Shown here piece after piece: positions 1 through 16,338 of a stretch of 42,443 nucleotides of DNA (its first letter is position 1; each line of letters opens with the position of its first letter). The notes under the pieces are model-generated. The model was not told where the DNA came from. It ran no database searches and saw nothing but the letters and a program-made list of their open reading frames with translations. Made by a program: the position numbers and the translations under genes. The DNA comes from Seiridium cupressi (Eukaryota > Ascomycota > Sordariomycetes > Amphisphaeriales > Sporocadaceae), in the NCBI GenBank assembly GCA_036674765.1, contig JARVKI010000174.1, forward strand, positions 1-42,443, in the 5' to 3' direction.

Positions 1-77
1 GTTTTATGCAAACAATATTCCTATTTAATAGTACCCAACATTTTGATTGTGTATTTAAAAGACTAAATTTTAGAAAT
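1..77. repeat. Terminal overlap of the circular contig; end of the rnl-intron repeat
   Basis: The first 77 bases are identical to 42367-42443 and also to 33239-33315 inside the rnl intron. The first identity means the window closes into a circle of 42,366 bp. The second means the overlap lies at the end of a longer 234-bp direct repeat, so the closing junction is repeat sequence and not unique sequence. Confidence 0.95.
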
Positions 78-1889
78 GTGAATCAAAATATGATTATTCA
101 CTTATATACATTGTTACAGTTTAGTATCAATTTCGTTTATTATATATATTATAGTAAATTAGTCCTGTTTTGCATTATAGCCCTAAAAAGAATTCTTAAT
201 AATTTAGCTGTTTTTAATCTAAATATCCAAAATGTTACTAGATATGATATTATTCTTTGAATTTTTAGTTCTTTATTCCTGTATATATTTGTGGTAAGGT
301 TAAATATATATAATGAATTTAAAGACATATTTATAATTATATCTATTGGAATAGTGGCCGTTTTAGGGGTATCAAGAACGTTGAAGAAAAAAAAGGAGAA
401 GGTTAATTTAGCCAAAATTACGATGAAATCTTTTTTTTGATTACGTTGAGAAGTAAATGTGACTTGTATTAGTTTTTGTACTTTTTTCAGTTTTATACCT
501 TTTATTTTGTTTCAAGTATGATTATTTCATCAGGGGTGAAATAATTTCTGTATAGTAGATAATTACATAACTTTTTATTTAATAATTTTAAGTAGTAGCT
601 TTATAGTATTTACTTTTTATAGTAAAGGTTTAAATTGAATTATTTATAACACACATTTATCTATTATGTTTATGGTAAATTTCATTTTTTATATCTTTAT
701 TTTTGGATTTTGAATCTTCGTTTTCGTTTTTGAATTTAATATTCAAGAATTTAGTTATGTTGTATATAATAATATAGATTCTATTATTTCAATTTGCTCT
801 AGACTAATGAATTTTAGATCTAAATGGATAATCATTATGATCACTTTAATTTGAATTTTAGGTGGTTTATCTGATAATCAAAGATTATACTTAATTACCT
901 TTAATATTAGTATATCAATATTATTGTTAACTGTTTTATCATGAAGTTTTTCATCGATTGATTTAGGAGAATTAATAGGAGGTTTAAGCTTTCTACTCTC
1001 TTCATCTGAATTTTCAAAAGGTTTTACAAATCAAACGGGATCTGGTGGTTCAGGTGGTGGAAATAATAATGGCGGAGGTGATCCAGACGATTCATGGTTA
1101 ATTAATATACAGGAGATCGCAAGACAAGCTATGGATAGATTAGAAAATCCAGAATCTCCTTCTAGATCTGAATCTAGAACATCTAATAGATCTCTAGAAA
1201 ATACTTCGGTTTCATCTCAAGAGATATCTAGACCTTCCCCAGCTTTAAGTTTGAATAGTTCTGAAGAACCTTTACCAGAATTCTCTTCTGGTGAAAATGT
1301 GTCTTCAAGATCTAGATTTTCGGTTGGATCGGGTGCATCTTCTAGACTTATTATACCATCTTCTTCTGTACATGTACCTTCTGCTTTTATACCTTCTACA
1401 CTCCCTGAAGTCTTGGTAGAAGCACAACCTATGCCAAGACCTATGTTACGTGGAGGCACAAGTTCTTCAGGTTTAGTACCAACAAGAAATATAGTTCCTG
1501 CAGCAAACTCTTTAATACCAGCATTATCTGATTCAAGCCAAGTTCCATTAAGAAGAGGACCTCAAATAAGTAGTAATGGACTATTTAGTCATATATTAGG
1601 GGGTGGGCCAAGTATTGTTCCTCAAAGAGGAGTTCCTTTACAGTCTCAAGAAATACAAGCTAGTTCTGCATTTTCTCAGCTTTCTAGTAATTACCTAGGT
1701 AGTCAAGTACCACCAGCTTTTCCTATGGAACCTTCTGGTAATTTTGTAAGAACTAATACTATGCTAGAAAACTCAGAAGGGTGAGTTTGGGATCCGTCTA
1801 CTAATAGATGAGTAAGACGTACTGAAATACGAGCAATATCTACTCCGTTTGATTTTAATACATTACCTGATTTTCCTAAAAGATTGTAG
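6..1889 (+). CDS. Orphan membrane ORF, 627 aa (orf627), N-terminus built on rnl-intron sequence
   Basis: I do not recognise a family. With TGA as Trp the frame is open from the ATG at 6 to TAG 1887-1889. Residues 1-24 are encoded by sequence shared exactly with the rnl intron (33244-33315), where the same frame soon stops. The next in-frame ATG is at 90, and no ATG lies upstream before the stop at 42324-42326. Roughly residues 30-330 hold six to eight hydrophobic segments. Then come a Gly/Asn-rich linker (about residue 345), a long Ser/Pro/Arg-rich region (about 375-590) and a C-terminal Trp motif near residue 594 (WVWDPSTNRWVRR). Both TGA and some TGG codons are used for Trp, so it is translated by mitochondrial rules. 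It lies between the copied rnl intron 5' end and nad4L. A membrane location is inferred from hydrophobicity only. Confidence 0.75.
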
Positions 1890-2433
1890 GAAAATTTGAT
1901 TGGAAGATCCTAGATGATAGATAGAAAATTGTAATTTGTAAGAAAAAAATAGTATTCTCTTAAATTTAATAATATGGGTGGGTATATTTTATAGTACGTT
2001 TTATTAAGAAACTTGAATTAATAGGTTCATTGTTCTATGTAATCTCGAGTTAAAACTATCTTGATACTGTTTATTTAATTATTAAGTAAGTAACTATTTA
2101 TATAATATAGAAATTTAAGAAATATATCTCAAATTTTTGAATAAATATACTGAATTTTTACAGTCTAATTTAGTTGTGTTTAAATTAATTCGTTCGTTCT
2201 AATGAATAATATATATGTTTTATGCACAAATGATAATTTTAAACTTAAATAAATTAATATACTTTTTATAATTGTTGTATTAAATATATTTAGATCCTCT
2301 TAGAAAAGAATTAAGAACCTTGGAAGAGAATGACGGAGAAGATTTTTTAGATTAAAGCCGCCGCCATAAGAGATAAAAAATTTAGCTTAGTTTAAAATAT
2401 ATTTACAATAATTTAATTTTAAATAAATATACA
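1890..2433. other. Intergenic region between orf627 and nad4L
   Basis: This 544-bp AT-rich stretch has no gene that I can support. It contains one copy of a dispersed short element (2292-2360) about 70 bp before nad4L. The rest shows no tRNA fold and no long open frame. Confidence 0.6.
2292..2360 (+). repeat. Dispersed short element, copy A
   Basis: This segment starts with AGATCCT, contains CGGAGAAGAT in the middle and ends with TTAAAGCCG. The same order of blocks recurs at 15737-15801, 23832-23882 and 39717-39774. The copies differ in the spacers but keep the three blocks. Confidence 0.55.
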
Positions 2434-2703
2434 ATGAATATTACACTAATACTTTTTTTAATAGGAATTTTAGGGTTTGTATTAAATAGAAAAAATATTA
2501 TATTAATGCTTATTTCTATTGAGATAATGCTATTATCTATAACATTTTTAATATTGGTAAGTTCACTTAATATTGATGATATAATTGGACAAACTTATGC
2601 TATATACATAATAGCAGTAGCAGGTGCAGAATCTGCTATAGGTTTGGGTATTCTAGTTGCTTTCTACAGATTAAGAGGAAGTATAGCAATAGAATATAAA
2701 TAA
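2434..2703 (+). CDS. nad4L: NADH dehydrogenase subunit 4L
   Basis: An 89-residue integral membrane subunit of complex I, in the proton-pumping arm of the inner membrane. The sequence has three hydrophobic segments, the conserved ISIEIMLL stretch in the first half and the AGAESAIGL motif in the last third, as expected for NuoK/nad4L. Its length matches fungal nad4L. The stop TAA (2701-2703) shares its last A with the ATG of nad5. This one-base overlap is the usual fungal arrangement and implies one transcript and coupled translation of the two subunits. Confidence 0.97.
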   Translation: MNITLILFLIGILGFVLNRKNIILMLISIEIMLLSITFLILVSSLNIDDIIGQTYAIYIIAVAGAESAIGLGILVAFYRLRGSIAIEYK

Positions 2704-4688
2704 TGTATTTAAGTATAATAATTTTACCTTTGTTAGGATCTATAGTTGCTGGCTTTTTTGGTAGAAAAGTTGGAGTTAGCGGAGCACAATTTATTACATG
2801 TTCTAGTGTAATATTCACAACAATATTAGCAGTTATCGCTTTTTTTGAAGTAGGATTTAATAATATACCGGTATCTATTGAATTATTTAGATGAATAGAT
2901 AGTGAATGATTTAATATAATATGAAGTTTTGAATTTGATAGTCTAACAGTTAGTATGTTAATACCTGTTTTAATTATTAGTTCTTTAGTTCATATTTACT
3001 CTATAAGTTACATGAGTAATGATCCTCATATTCAAAGATTTTTTAGTTATTTAAGTTTATTCACTTTTATGATGATTATATTAGTAACAGGAAATAATTA
3101 TTTATTAATGTTTGTAGGTTGAGAAGGTGTAGGTGTTTGTTCTTATTTATTAGTAAGTTTCTGATTTACTAGAATAGCCGCAAACCAAAGTTCTGTTTCT
3201 GCATTGTTAACTAATAGAGTTGGTGATTGTTTTTTAACAGTAGGTATGTTTGCTATTTTATGAAGTTTAGGTAACTTAGATTATGCTACAGTATTTTCAT
3301 TAGCACCATATATGAATGAAAATGTAATAACTATTATTGGTATATGTTTATTAATAGGTGCTATGGCCAAAAGTTCACAAGTTGGTCTTCATGTTTGATT
3401 ACCTATGGCGATGGAGGGTCCTACTCCAGTTTCTGCGTTAATACACGCTGCTACAATGGTAACAGCTGGTGTATACCTATTAATACGTTCATCACCTTTA
3501 ATAGAATATAGTTCTACTATTTTATTATTATGTTTATGACTAGGGGCTATTACTACTGTTTTTAGTTCTCTAGTCGGATTATTCCAACAAGATATTAAAA
3601 AAGTTATAGCTTATTCTACTATGTCTCAATTAGGTATGATGGTCATAGCTGTGGGTTTATCTTCTTATAATATAGCATTATTTCACTTAGTAAATCATGC
3701 CTTTTATAAAGGATTATTATTCTTAGGTGCGGGTGCTGTTATTCATGCAGTAGCTGATAATCAAGATTTTAGAAAATATGGGGGATTAATTGAATTTTTA
3801 CCTTTAACATATTCTGTTATATTAATAGCAAGTCTTAGTTTAGTGGCTTTCCCTTTTATGACAGGATTCTATAGTAAAGATTTTATATTAGAATCTGCTT
3901 TTGGTCAATATTATTTTAGTAGTATAGCTGTTTATGTTATTGCAGTAATTGGTGCAATTTTTACAACATTATATTCAGTGAAAGTTTTATATTTAACTTT
4001 CTTAACTAATCCTAATGGACCTATGGCATATTATAAACATGCTCATGAAGGGGATATTTTTTTGAGTTTACCTTTAGTAATATTAGCTATTTTTTCTATA
4101 TTCTTTGGTTATATTACTAAAGATATTTTTATAGGTTTAGGTTCTAATTTCTTTATAGATAATAGTATATTTATCCATCCTGTACATGAAATAATGATAG
4201 ATACTGAATTTGCAGTACCTACTTTATTTAAGTTATTACCTTTAATATTTACTATATCATTTAGTATTTTAGCCTTTGTAGCTTCGGAATTCTTACCTGA
4301 ATCTTTAATTAATTTTAAATTTTCAAGATTAGGTTATAATATTTTTGGTTTCTTTAATCAAAGATTTTTAGTTGAAATGTTTTATAATAAATATGTTACT
4401 AATTTAGTATTAAATTTAGGTGGACAAACAACTAAAGTATTAGATAAAGGAAGTATAGAATTTTTAGGCCCTTATGGTTTAGAAGTAGGATTAGTTAAAT
4501 TAAGTAAAAATATAGCCTCTTTGAGTACAGGTGTAGTAACAAGTTATGCATTATATATTTTAATGGGTATTATTATATACATATTAATTGCTTTCTATTT
4601 AGTACAATTTAATATGGATTTAGTTTTATTATTATTTTTATCTATGTTTTGTTTTTTTACACAAAAAAGATTTATCAAGCAACACTAA
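2703..4688 (+). CDS. nad5: NADH dehydrogenase subunit 5
   Basis: The largest proton-pumping subunit of complex I, 661 residues, in the inner membrane. The start overlaps the nad4L stop by one base. The frame is uninterrupted once TGA is read as Trp, with no intron. Core motifs are visible: [36 protein letters not shown] without a break, and the [18 protein letters not shown] block. The last residues ([11 protein letters not shown]) look atypical. The corresponding DNA, 4663-4695, is imperfectly repeated 51 bp downstream at 4714-4746, where an orphan ORF begins. The present 3' end may therefore have been replaced. Confidence 0.97.
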
Positions 4689-4713
4689 TCTAGTAATAGA
4701 TAGTTTTTGATAA

Positions 4714-5124
4714 AAAAAAGATTCACCAAGCAAAACTAATGTATTAGCAGCTGAAATTGTCGTTGATTTAAAACTAATTCAATATTTTAGTAAGCTAGAT
4801 AATAAAGAGTTATTTGATAGATATATAATTTGCAAACGATTAAGTGGTAAATTAAAAAAAGGGATGAAAAATATAATTTATGAGACTTATGGTTGAAACG
4901 AAATGAACTATGATTTTGACAAAGAATATAAATATATTTTTAATTTTGAACAGTATCAAATTGCTTTTCAAGCATATAGAAAGAATACTTATCCTAATTA
5001 TGATTTATTCAAAAAAGATACTGCCTGACGCTATAATAAATTAATAACTAATTTTGAATTTATAAAGGGTTTAATTGAAAAATTTGAAAGGGAACAATGC
5101 ATAATATTTGAAGATGATGAATAG
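4714..5124 (+). CDS. Orphan ORF downstream of nad5 (open frame of 136 codons, no ATG at its head)
   Basis: I do not recognise this product. The frame is open from just after TAA 4711-4713 to TAG 5122-5124 with TGA as Trp. The first ATG is at 4864 and would give only 86 residues, so either a non-ATG start is used or the 5' end is broken. The protein is hydrophilic and rich in Lys, Tyr, Asp and Asn, with no membrane segment. Its first codons repeat the nad5 tail (4663-4695 compared with 4714-4746, offset 51 bp) but in a different frame from nad5. It ends about 80 bp before trnR. Function unknown; it may be a decaying ORF. Confidence 0.45.
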
Positions 5125-5205
5125 AGATATTATTTATATGATATTTTGTTGTATTTTTTTTTATGTTATAATTATTGCTTAAGAGGAGGAATAACTTTCT
5201 CTTAA

Positions 5206-5276
5206 TTTTCATTAGCTCAATGGTAGAGTAGGATACTTCGGATATCCTGATTTTAGTTCGAATCTAAAATGAGAAT
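5206..5276 (+). tRNA. trnR(ucg): tRNA-Arg, anticodon UCG (unusual member of a trnR family)
   Basis: Cloverleaf with acceptor 5206-5212/5269-5275, D stem GCTC, anticodon stem GGATA/TATCC and loop CTTCGGA (TCG at 5238-5240), and a good T arm. It is closely similar to trnR(ucu) at 18653-18723 and to a decayed copy at 17124-17195, which suggests it arose from trnR(ucu) by duplication and anticodon change. Whether it is charged and used is unknown. Confidence 0.75.
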
Positions 5277-5630
5277 TAAGCTTTATTTTTACTTTAAATT
5301 TATCTTAAAAAGAATGGATGGTGCTTTATAGATTAGATTCATTCAAACAATTATGTATTATATAGTCTGTACTGGATATTATGTAGTGATAATAAGGTTA
5401 AAGATCAAGCAAGCGGCTTTAATTATATTATTTTGTGAGATGATTTTGTAAATTTTCTGAAAATATATTTATATTAAATATTTATATTAATATTTATTAT
5501 ACTTTATATTTTTAAAGGGATTTTTATTGAATTATTTACTTGCTATATAAATGTTGTATATAATACAGAATAGAGCTTAAATCTAACTAACTCTAATTTA
5601 AATATAATTGAAAAAAAAAAGAAATAAAAA
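5277..5630. promoter_or_regulatory. cob leader region, partly duplicated upstream of orf378
   Basis: The 354 bp before cob have no gene. The last part, about 5545-5630, contains ATATAAATGTTGTATATAAT followed by TAGAG and an A-rich tract. It is repeated with changes at about 17261-17341, just upstream of orf378. The shared block may hold a promoter or a translation-activator site, but only the duplication is seen in the sequence; the role is inferred. Confidence 0.4.
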
Positions 5631-7898
5631 ATGAGAATATTAAAAAGTCATCCTTTATTAAAATTGATCAATAATTATCTTATTGATTCATCAGAACCTA
5701 GTAACATTAGCTATTTATGAAATTTTGGATCTTTATTAGGTCTTTGTTTAGTAATACAAATTGTAACAGGTGTTACATTAGCTATGCATTATAGCCCTAA
5801 TGTATTAGAAGCCTTTAATTCTATAGAACACATTATGAGAGATGTAAATAACGGATGATTAATTCGTTACTTACATAGTAATACAGCTTCAGCTTTCTTC
5901 TTTTTAGTGTATTTACACATAGGAAGAGGTATATATTACGGATCTTATAGATCTCCAAGAACATTAGTTTGAGCTATAGGTACAGTTATACTTATACTTA
6001 TGATGGCTACAGCTTTCCTGGGTTACGTTTTACCATACGGACAGATGTCCTTATGAGGAGCAACAGTTATTACTAACTTAATAAGTGCTATCCCATGAAT
6101 AGGACAAGATATAGTTGAATTTATTTGAGGAGGTTTATATACAGATGGACCACAATATGGTGACATATTGTTAAAAATTCTGCTTAATGCTGGAAAATCT
6201 CCCATTTTAGGATTTGCATACGGTTTATTCTTGATTATGTCAATTATTAGCGTAAAAATTGCAATGACATGGAGACAATCAGCAGGGGTTAGAAGTATTT
6301 CTACTTCAGAAGCCTCTCAGAGACTACATGCAGAAGATCTTACCTACGCTTATATAGTAGGTTTATTTGAAGGTGATGGATTTTTTTCTATAACCAAAAA
6401 AGGAAAATATTTAACATATGAATTAGGGATAGAATTATCAATTCGAGATGCTAAATTAATTTATAAAATAAAAAATTTATTAGCTGTAGGGGTTGTAAGT
6501 ATAAGAAAAAGAGATGAAATAGAAATGATATCTTTAAGAATTAGAGATAAAAATCATTTAAAAAATTTTATACTACCTATTTTTGATAAATATCCTATGT
6601 TTTCTAACAAACAATATGATTATTTAAGATTCAGAAAGGCCCTATTATCTAATTTGATTTATTCTATTGATTTATCTGAATATTCTAGAAATATTGAACC
6701 TTTAAATGATATTAAATCAATAGTTAAGCAAGACTATTTTCCAGCTTGACTAGTTGGATTTATAGAAGCTGAAGGTTGTTTTAGTATTTATAAATTAAAA
6801 GAACACAATAATTATTTAGTAGCTAGTTTTGATATTAGTCAAACAAATGGTGATATTATAATATCTGCTATACGTGAATATTTATATTTTACTACAACGA
6901 TATATTTAGATAAAACCAATAATTCTAAATTAAAGGTTACTAGTGTTAGATCAATAGAAAATATAATTAAATTTTTAAATAAAGCACCTGTAAAATTGTT
7001 AGGATACAAAAAATTACAGTACTTATTATGAATAAAAGAATTACGTAAAATTTCTAGATATTCTCAAAAAATAAATATACCTTCAAATTATTAAGAATTT
7101 AGACTTATAAAGATCAAGATATAGTCCGATCAAGAAAGAAATTTCTTGAGTGTAGTGAGAGTATTTTATATACAGTTTACAAAATTGAATTTGTTCTCTG
7201 AATTAAAATATGTAGACTACCAACAAACATGCTCTGTAAATAACGCAACATTAAATAGATTCTTTGCTTTACATTTTGTATTGCCATTTGTATTAGCTGC
7301 ACTTGCTTTAATGCATTTAATAGCATTACATGAAACTGCTGGGTCAAGTAACCCATTAGGTATATCAGGAAATTATGATAGATTACCTTTTGCACCATAC
7401 TTCTTATTTAAAGATTTAATTACTATATTTATGTTTATGTTTGTATTAAGTTTATTTGTATTCTTTATGCCTAATACATTAGGAGATAGTGAAAATTATA
7501 TAATGGCAAATCCTATGCAAACTCCTCCTGCTATAGTACCAGAATGATACTTATTACCATTCTATGCTATATTAAGATCAATCCCTAATAAACTATTAGG
7601 TGTTATAGCTATGTTTAGTGCAATATTAGCTATAATGTTATTACCTATTACAGATTTAGGTAGATCAAAAGGTTTACAATTTAGACCTTTAAGTAAAATA
7701 GCTTTCTTTGTTTTTGTAGCTAATTTCTTAGTATTAATGAGCTTAGGTGCTAAACATGTTGAAACACCGTTTATAGAATTTGGACAAATAAGTACTGTTT
7801 TATATTTTGGACATTTTGCTATCATAGTTCCAGCTATAAGTTTATTAGAAAATACATTAGTAGACTTAAATTTAGTAGGTGAAAGCTCAAGGAAATAA
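5631..7898 (+). CDS. cob: Cytochrome b (two exons)
   Basis: The haem-binding core subunit of complex III in the inner membrane. Exons are 5631-6136 and 7232-7898; joined they encode 390 residues, the usual length. The intron interrupts the codon for Phe in WGGFSVNNATL, after a T and before an intron-final G, as in group I introns. Visible features include the WNFGS region, the paired His near HYSP and HIGRG, GQMSLWGATVI, and [18 protein letters not shown]. The trnR gene and a leader block precede it. A broken orphan ORF follows 75 bp downstream. Confidence 0.97.
6137..7094 (+). CDS. LAGLIDADG homing endonuclease in the cob intron, in frame with exon 1
   Basis: The frame continues from cob exon 1 without interruption to TAA 7092-7094, about 318 codons inside the intron. 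Two LAGLIDADG helices are visible: [12 protein letters not shown] (near 6355-6390) and [12 protein letters not shown] (near 6749-6785). This is therefore the single-chain, two-motif type. Both catalytic acidic residues (D in GDG, E in AEG) are present, so the enzyme looks intact. Members of this family cut intronless alleles to spread the intron, and some also assist splicing. It is expected to be released by proteolysis from the cob-exon fusion. Confidence 0.9.
6137..7231 (+). other. Group I intron in cob
   Basis: The intron lies between WGG-F and SVNN, bounded by exon-final T and intron-final G. It contains the in-frame LAGLIDADG ORF and, after it, the core element GATATAGTCCGA near 7107-7130, typical of the P7 strand of group I introns. 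Boundaries were set by restoring cytochrome b reading frame and sequence. Confidence 0.88.
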
Positions 7899-7973
7899 TT
7901 TTAGTTGAAGATTAAATGCTAATTATAAATTAGCTTTTTATGCACTAAAAAAAATGTACTTTTTTTTATAAGA

Positions 7974-8408
7974 ATGATATCTGTTTTATATGCATGTTAT
8001 TTATTTTTAACTAGTTTTTTTGCACTTATTTATCCCTGTGAGAATATATCATTAATGACACTACTACCTCCTTCTGATAGTTCTCCTGGATATAATAATG
8101 AAAATATGTATGATGCTAACCATCATGATAGTAATTCTGAGAATAATGATGAGGATATGCCTGATAATTATAATAACGATAACGCTTCGGAGAGTGATCA
8201 GGGGGTAGATGTTGGTGCTCAAGCTTAAGAATCTGATCCAAAAGATATGTCAAACGAGGAATTAGCAGAAGGGGTCGAATTTTGTAAAGAGGTAGCTGAA
8301 GATCTTGCTGAAGCAGAACATGAATCAGATCGTGCTTCAGGTCAATGATGAGAAGACCGTGCCAATCAATTACAAGAAGAAATAAACAAAAGATCAAATA
8401 ATAACTAA
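7974..8408 (+). pseudogene. Orphan ORF downstream of cob, split by an in-frame TAA
   Basis: I do not recognise a family. An ATG at 7974 opens a frame with a hydrophobic N-terminus (about residues 1-25), then an acidic Asn/Asp/Glu/Ser-rich linker, ending at TAA 8226-8228 after 84 residues. The same frame continues for 59 more codons with a Glu-rich, helix-forming sequence using TGA as Trp, to TAA 8406-8408. An ATG at 8247 could start the second half. Membrane segment, linker and helical tail match the plan of the orphan ORFs after cox1 and atp6. The internal stop makes this most likely a recently broken gene, or two short ORFs, or a sequencing error. Confidence 0.55.
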
Positions 8409-8463
8409 TATTATAAGTATTACTTTGTTTGAGTAATTATGTTATAGTCAAAATATGATATAA

Positions 8464-8534
8464 AGATTATTATGTAATAGGTTTACACTAAAATAAAATA
8501 TTTTTAGCATGAGGTTCGATTCTTCAGTAATCTT
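8464..8534 (+). pseudogene. tRNA-like element related to trnC
   Basis: Acceptor AGATTAT/GTAATCT, a D stem TGTA/TACA around a GG-containing loop and a T arm with TTCGATT fold well. The anticodon arm (TAAAA, loop TAAAATA, TTTTA) has no U at position 33 and no sensible anticodon. It resembles trnC (9466-9537) in the acceptor and D arm. Probably a decayed duplicate. Confidence 0.5.
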
Positions 8535-8689
8535 ATAAAAATTTCCGGTTAAAAATTAGAATCTAGAAAATAAAGAAATTTTTTTTGTTTTAGGCTATAT
8601 AAACATTGTGTTTAAATCGCTCACCCTCTTCCTTTTCTTTCATAATGAGTACTATTCCTCAATTTCTGTATACAAATGAAATGTACTAT

Positions 8690-9367
8690 CTACCCGCCTC
8701 ATAAATAAGAGCTTATTCTTTGGCTAATCGCCAAAAAATATATCCTCGCGTGCGTGTTTTTTCCATAGTACTTAAACCCAGCTTTTTTAAGTACCTTGTT
8801 ACTTGACTCATTATCTTTAGTATCTGCTAAAAATAGTTCTGTAACTTGTTGAAGTCTAGAGTAACTATCATCGATAGAGTCCGCATATACTTGACGCTGA
8901 GTATTCTCACGAGGGATCTCATCCCACCAATATCTCATTAAGGCCTTGACAAACTCAGTTGCGTACCCTAGTCCCCAAGATTCCTTTTTGAAGACGTAAT
9001 AGAGAGAAGGCCAATCTAGATACGGTATGGTCATTCCTCCTTCACCGATGAATTCACCCTGATTGCCCTGGGAGTTCTTCAAAAAAATAGCATACGTTAG
9101 TAAAGTAGTGCTAGGTGATGGTGGGCCGAATAACCACATTCGACTTCTCGACTCGTCAAAGGAAGACGGAGATCCCAAAAGACCTTCCACAACCTCAGGT
9201 ACTTGCATCATAGAATGATAGGCCTCCAAATCTGAAGGACGTACAGGCCGAATAATAAGACGTTGGGTTGGTGCGAATAAGGGTAGGTTATCCAGGGTAA
9301 TGGGAAAGGTAGTCCGTACAGGAACCTTTGGAATGTGTCGCCAATATTGGCTTTTTAAGCTAGTCAA
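8690..9367 (-). CDS. GNAT-family N-acetyltransferase, nuclear-like, probably recently transferred
   Basis: The 222-residue protein (frame 9367-8702) has a GNAT (Acetyltransf_3/RimJ-like) fold. The domain starts near residue 38 (RLIIRPVRPSDLEAY), the acetyl-CoA loop is SWGLGYATEF, and a C-terminal motif is ESSNKVLKKAGFKYYGK. It is the only gene on the minus strand. All six Trp codons are TGG, it is clearly GC-richer than its surroundings, and its natural stop is TGA (8701-8699). TGA would be Trp in the mitochondrion and would add Trp-Gly-Gly before TAG 8692-8690. No ATG precedes the domain: the frame opens with TTG right after a TAG, and the first ATG is at residue 53, inside the domain. This suggests a nuclear gene fragment, possibly not expressed. 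GNAT ORFs have, as I recall, been reported in some Pezizomycotina mitogenomes. Confidence 0.8.
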
Positions 9368-9465
9368 CTAATTATAATCGTCCACATTAAATTGAATAAC
9401 TTAAATAAAAAAAATTGAACTTAGATTAATAAGAGAGATTAGAAACAAATTCTAATCTATTATGG

Positions 9466-9537
9466 AGATTATGATTGTAGAAGGTTTACACTTTGATTGC
9501 AGATCTTAAGTTTGGGGTTCAATTCCTCCATAATCTT
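9466..9537 (+). tRNA. trnC(gca): tRNA-Cys (GCA), with a mismatched anticodon stem
   Basis: Acceptor AGATTAT/ATAATCT pairs fully. GCA (9499-9501) lies exactly 27 bases after the acceptor, in loop TTGCAGA with U33 present. The anticodon stem has two mismatches and the first T-stem pair is lost. The cob-cox1 position is the usual one for trnC in Pezizomycotina. It is the only candidate for Cys. Confidence 0.65.
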
Positions 9538-9556
9538 AAAAAAGTCTTTTTACATA

Positions 9557-9627
9557 GGTGTGTTAGTTTAATGGTAGAACCTGGTGCTACGGTCACTAGA
9601 GTATAAGTTCGAATCTTGTACGCACCG
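9557..9627 (+). tRNA. trnR(acg): tRNA-Arg (ACG)
   Basis: Acceptor GGTGTGT/ACGCACC, D stem GTTT/GAAC, anticodon loop CTACGGT and T arm ATAAG/CTTGT all fold. A diverged second copy lies at 41481-41551. Confidence 0.88.
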
Positions 9628-9943
9628 AATTTGAATAATCGTACAATTATCTTCCTTCTTTTAAAAAAATACAATTTGGTTTATATTTAGTAATATTCAG
9701 TAATGATGCATATAACATTCAGATAAAAAAAGTTTAGATTTCGTTATATGAAATAAAGTAAATTATTATTGTATTATTCACTAAGTACTTAAATAAATCT
9801 TTAATATTTAGTGGATATTTAAAATTAAATCTATTTTTACCGAAAGAATGAATATGTCTGTGTATTTCATCCAGGATTTGAGTGATAGGCACATGCATTT
9901 AAACGCTATACAAAATAATAAATCTTTACAATCATCTATAAGT
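9628..9943. other. cox1 leader region with an open frame into cox1
   Basis: There is no separate gene here. The cox1 frame is open upstream of 9944 without a stop, with in-frame ATGs at 9848, 9854 and 9893. The region may be untranslated leader, or a cox1 N-terminal extension of up to 32 residues. Confidence 0.5.

Positions 9944-16337
<6,394 letters not shown>

Positions 16338-16338
<1 letters not shown>

Noticed and set aside
4663..5124. nad5 and the following ORF as one frameshifted gene
   Set aside because: nad5 is already full length with its own TAA, and TAA 4711-4713 blocks the orphan frame from joining it. A two-gene reading with a repeated tail is simpler.
7177..8397. Minus-strand open frames opposite cob and the cob-linked ORF
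   Set aside because: They are antisense shadows of strong + strand coding sequence, with no family features.
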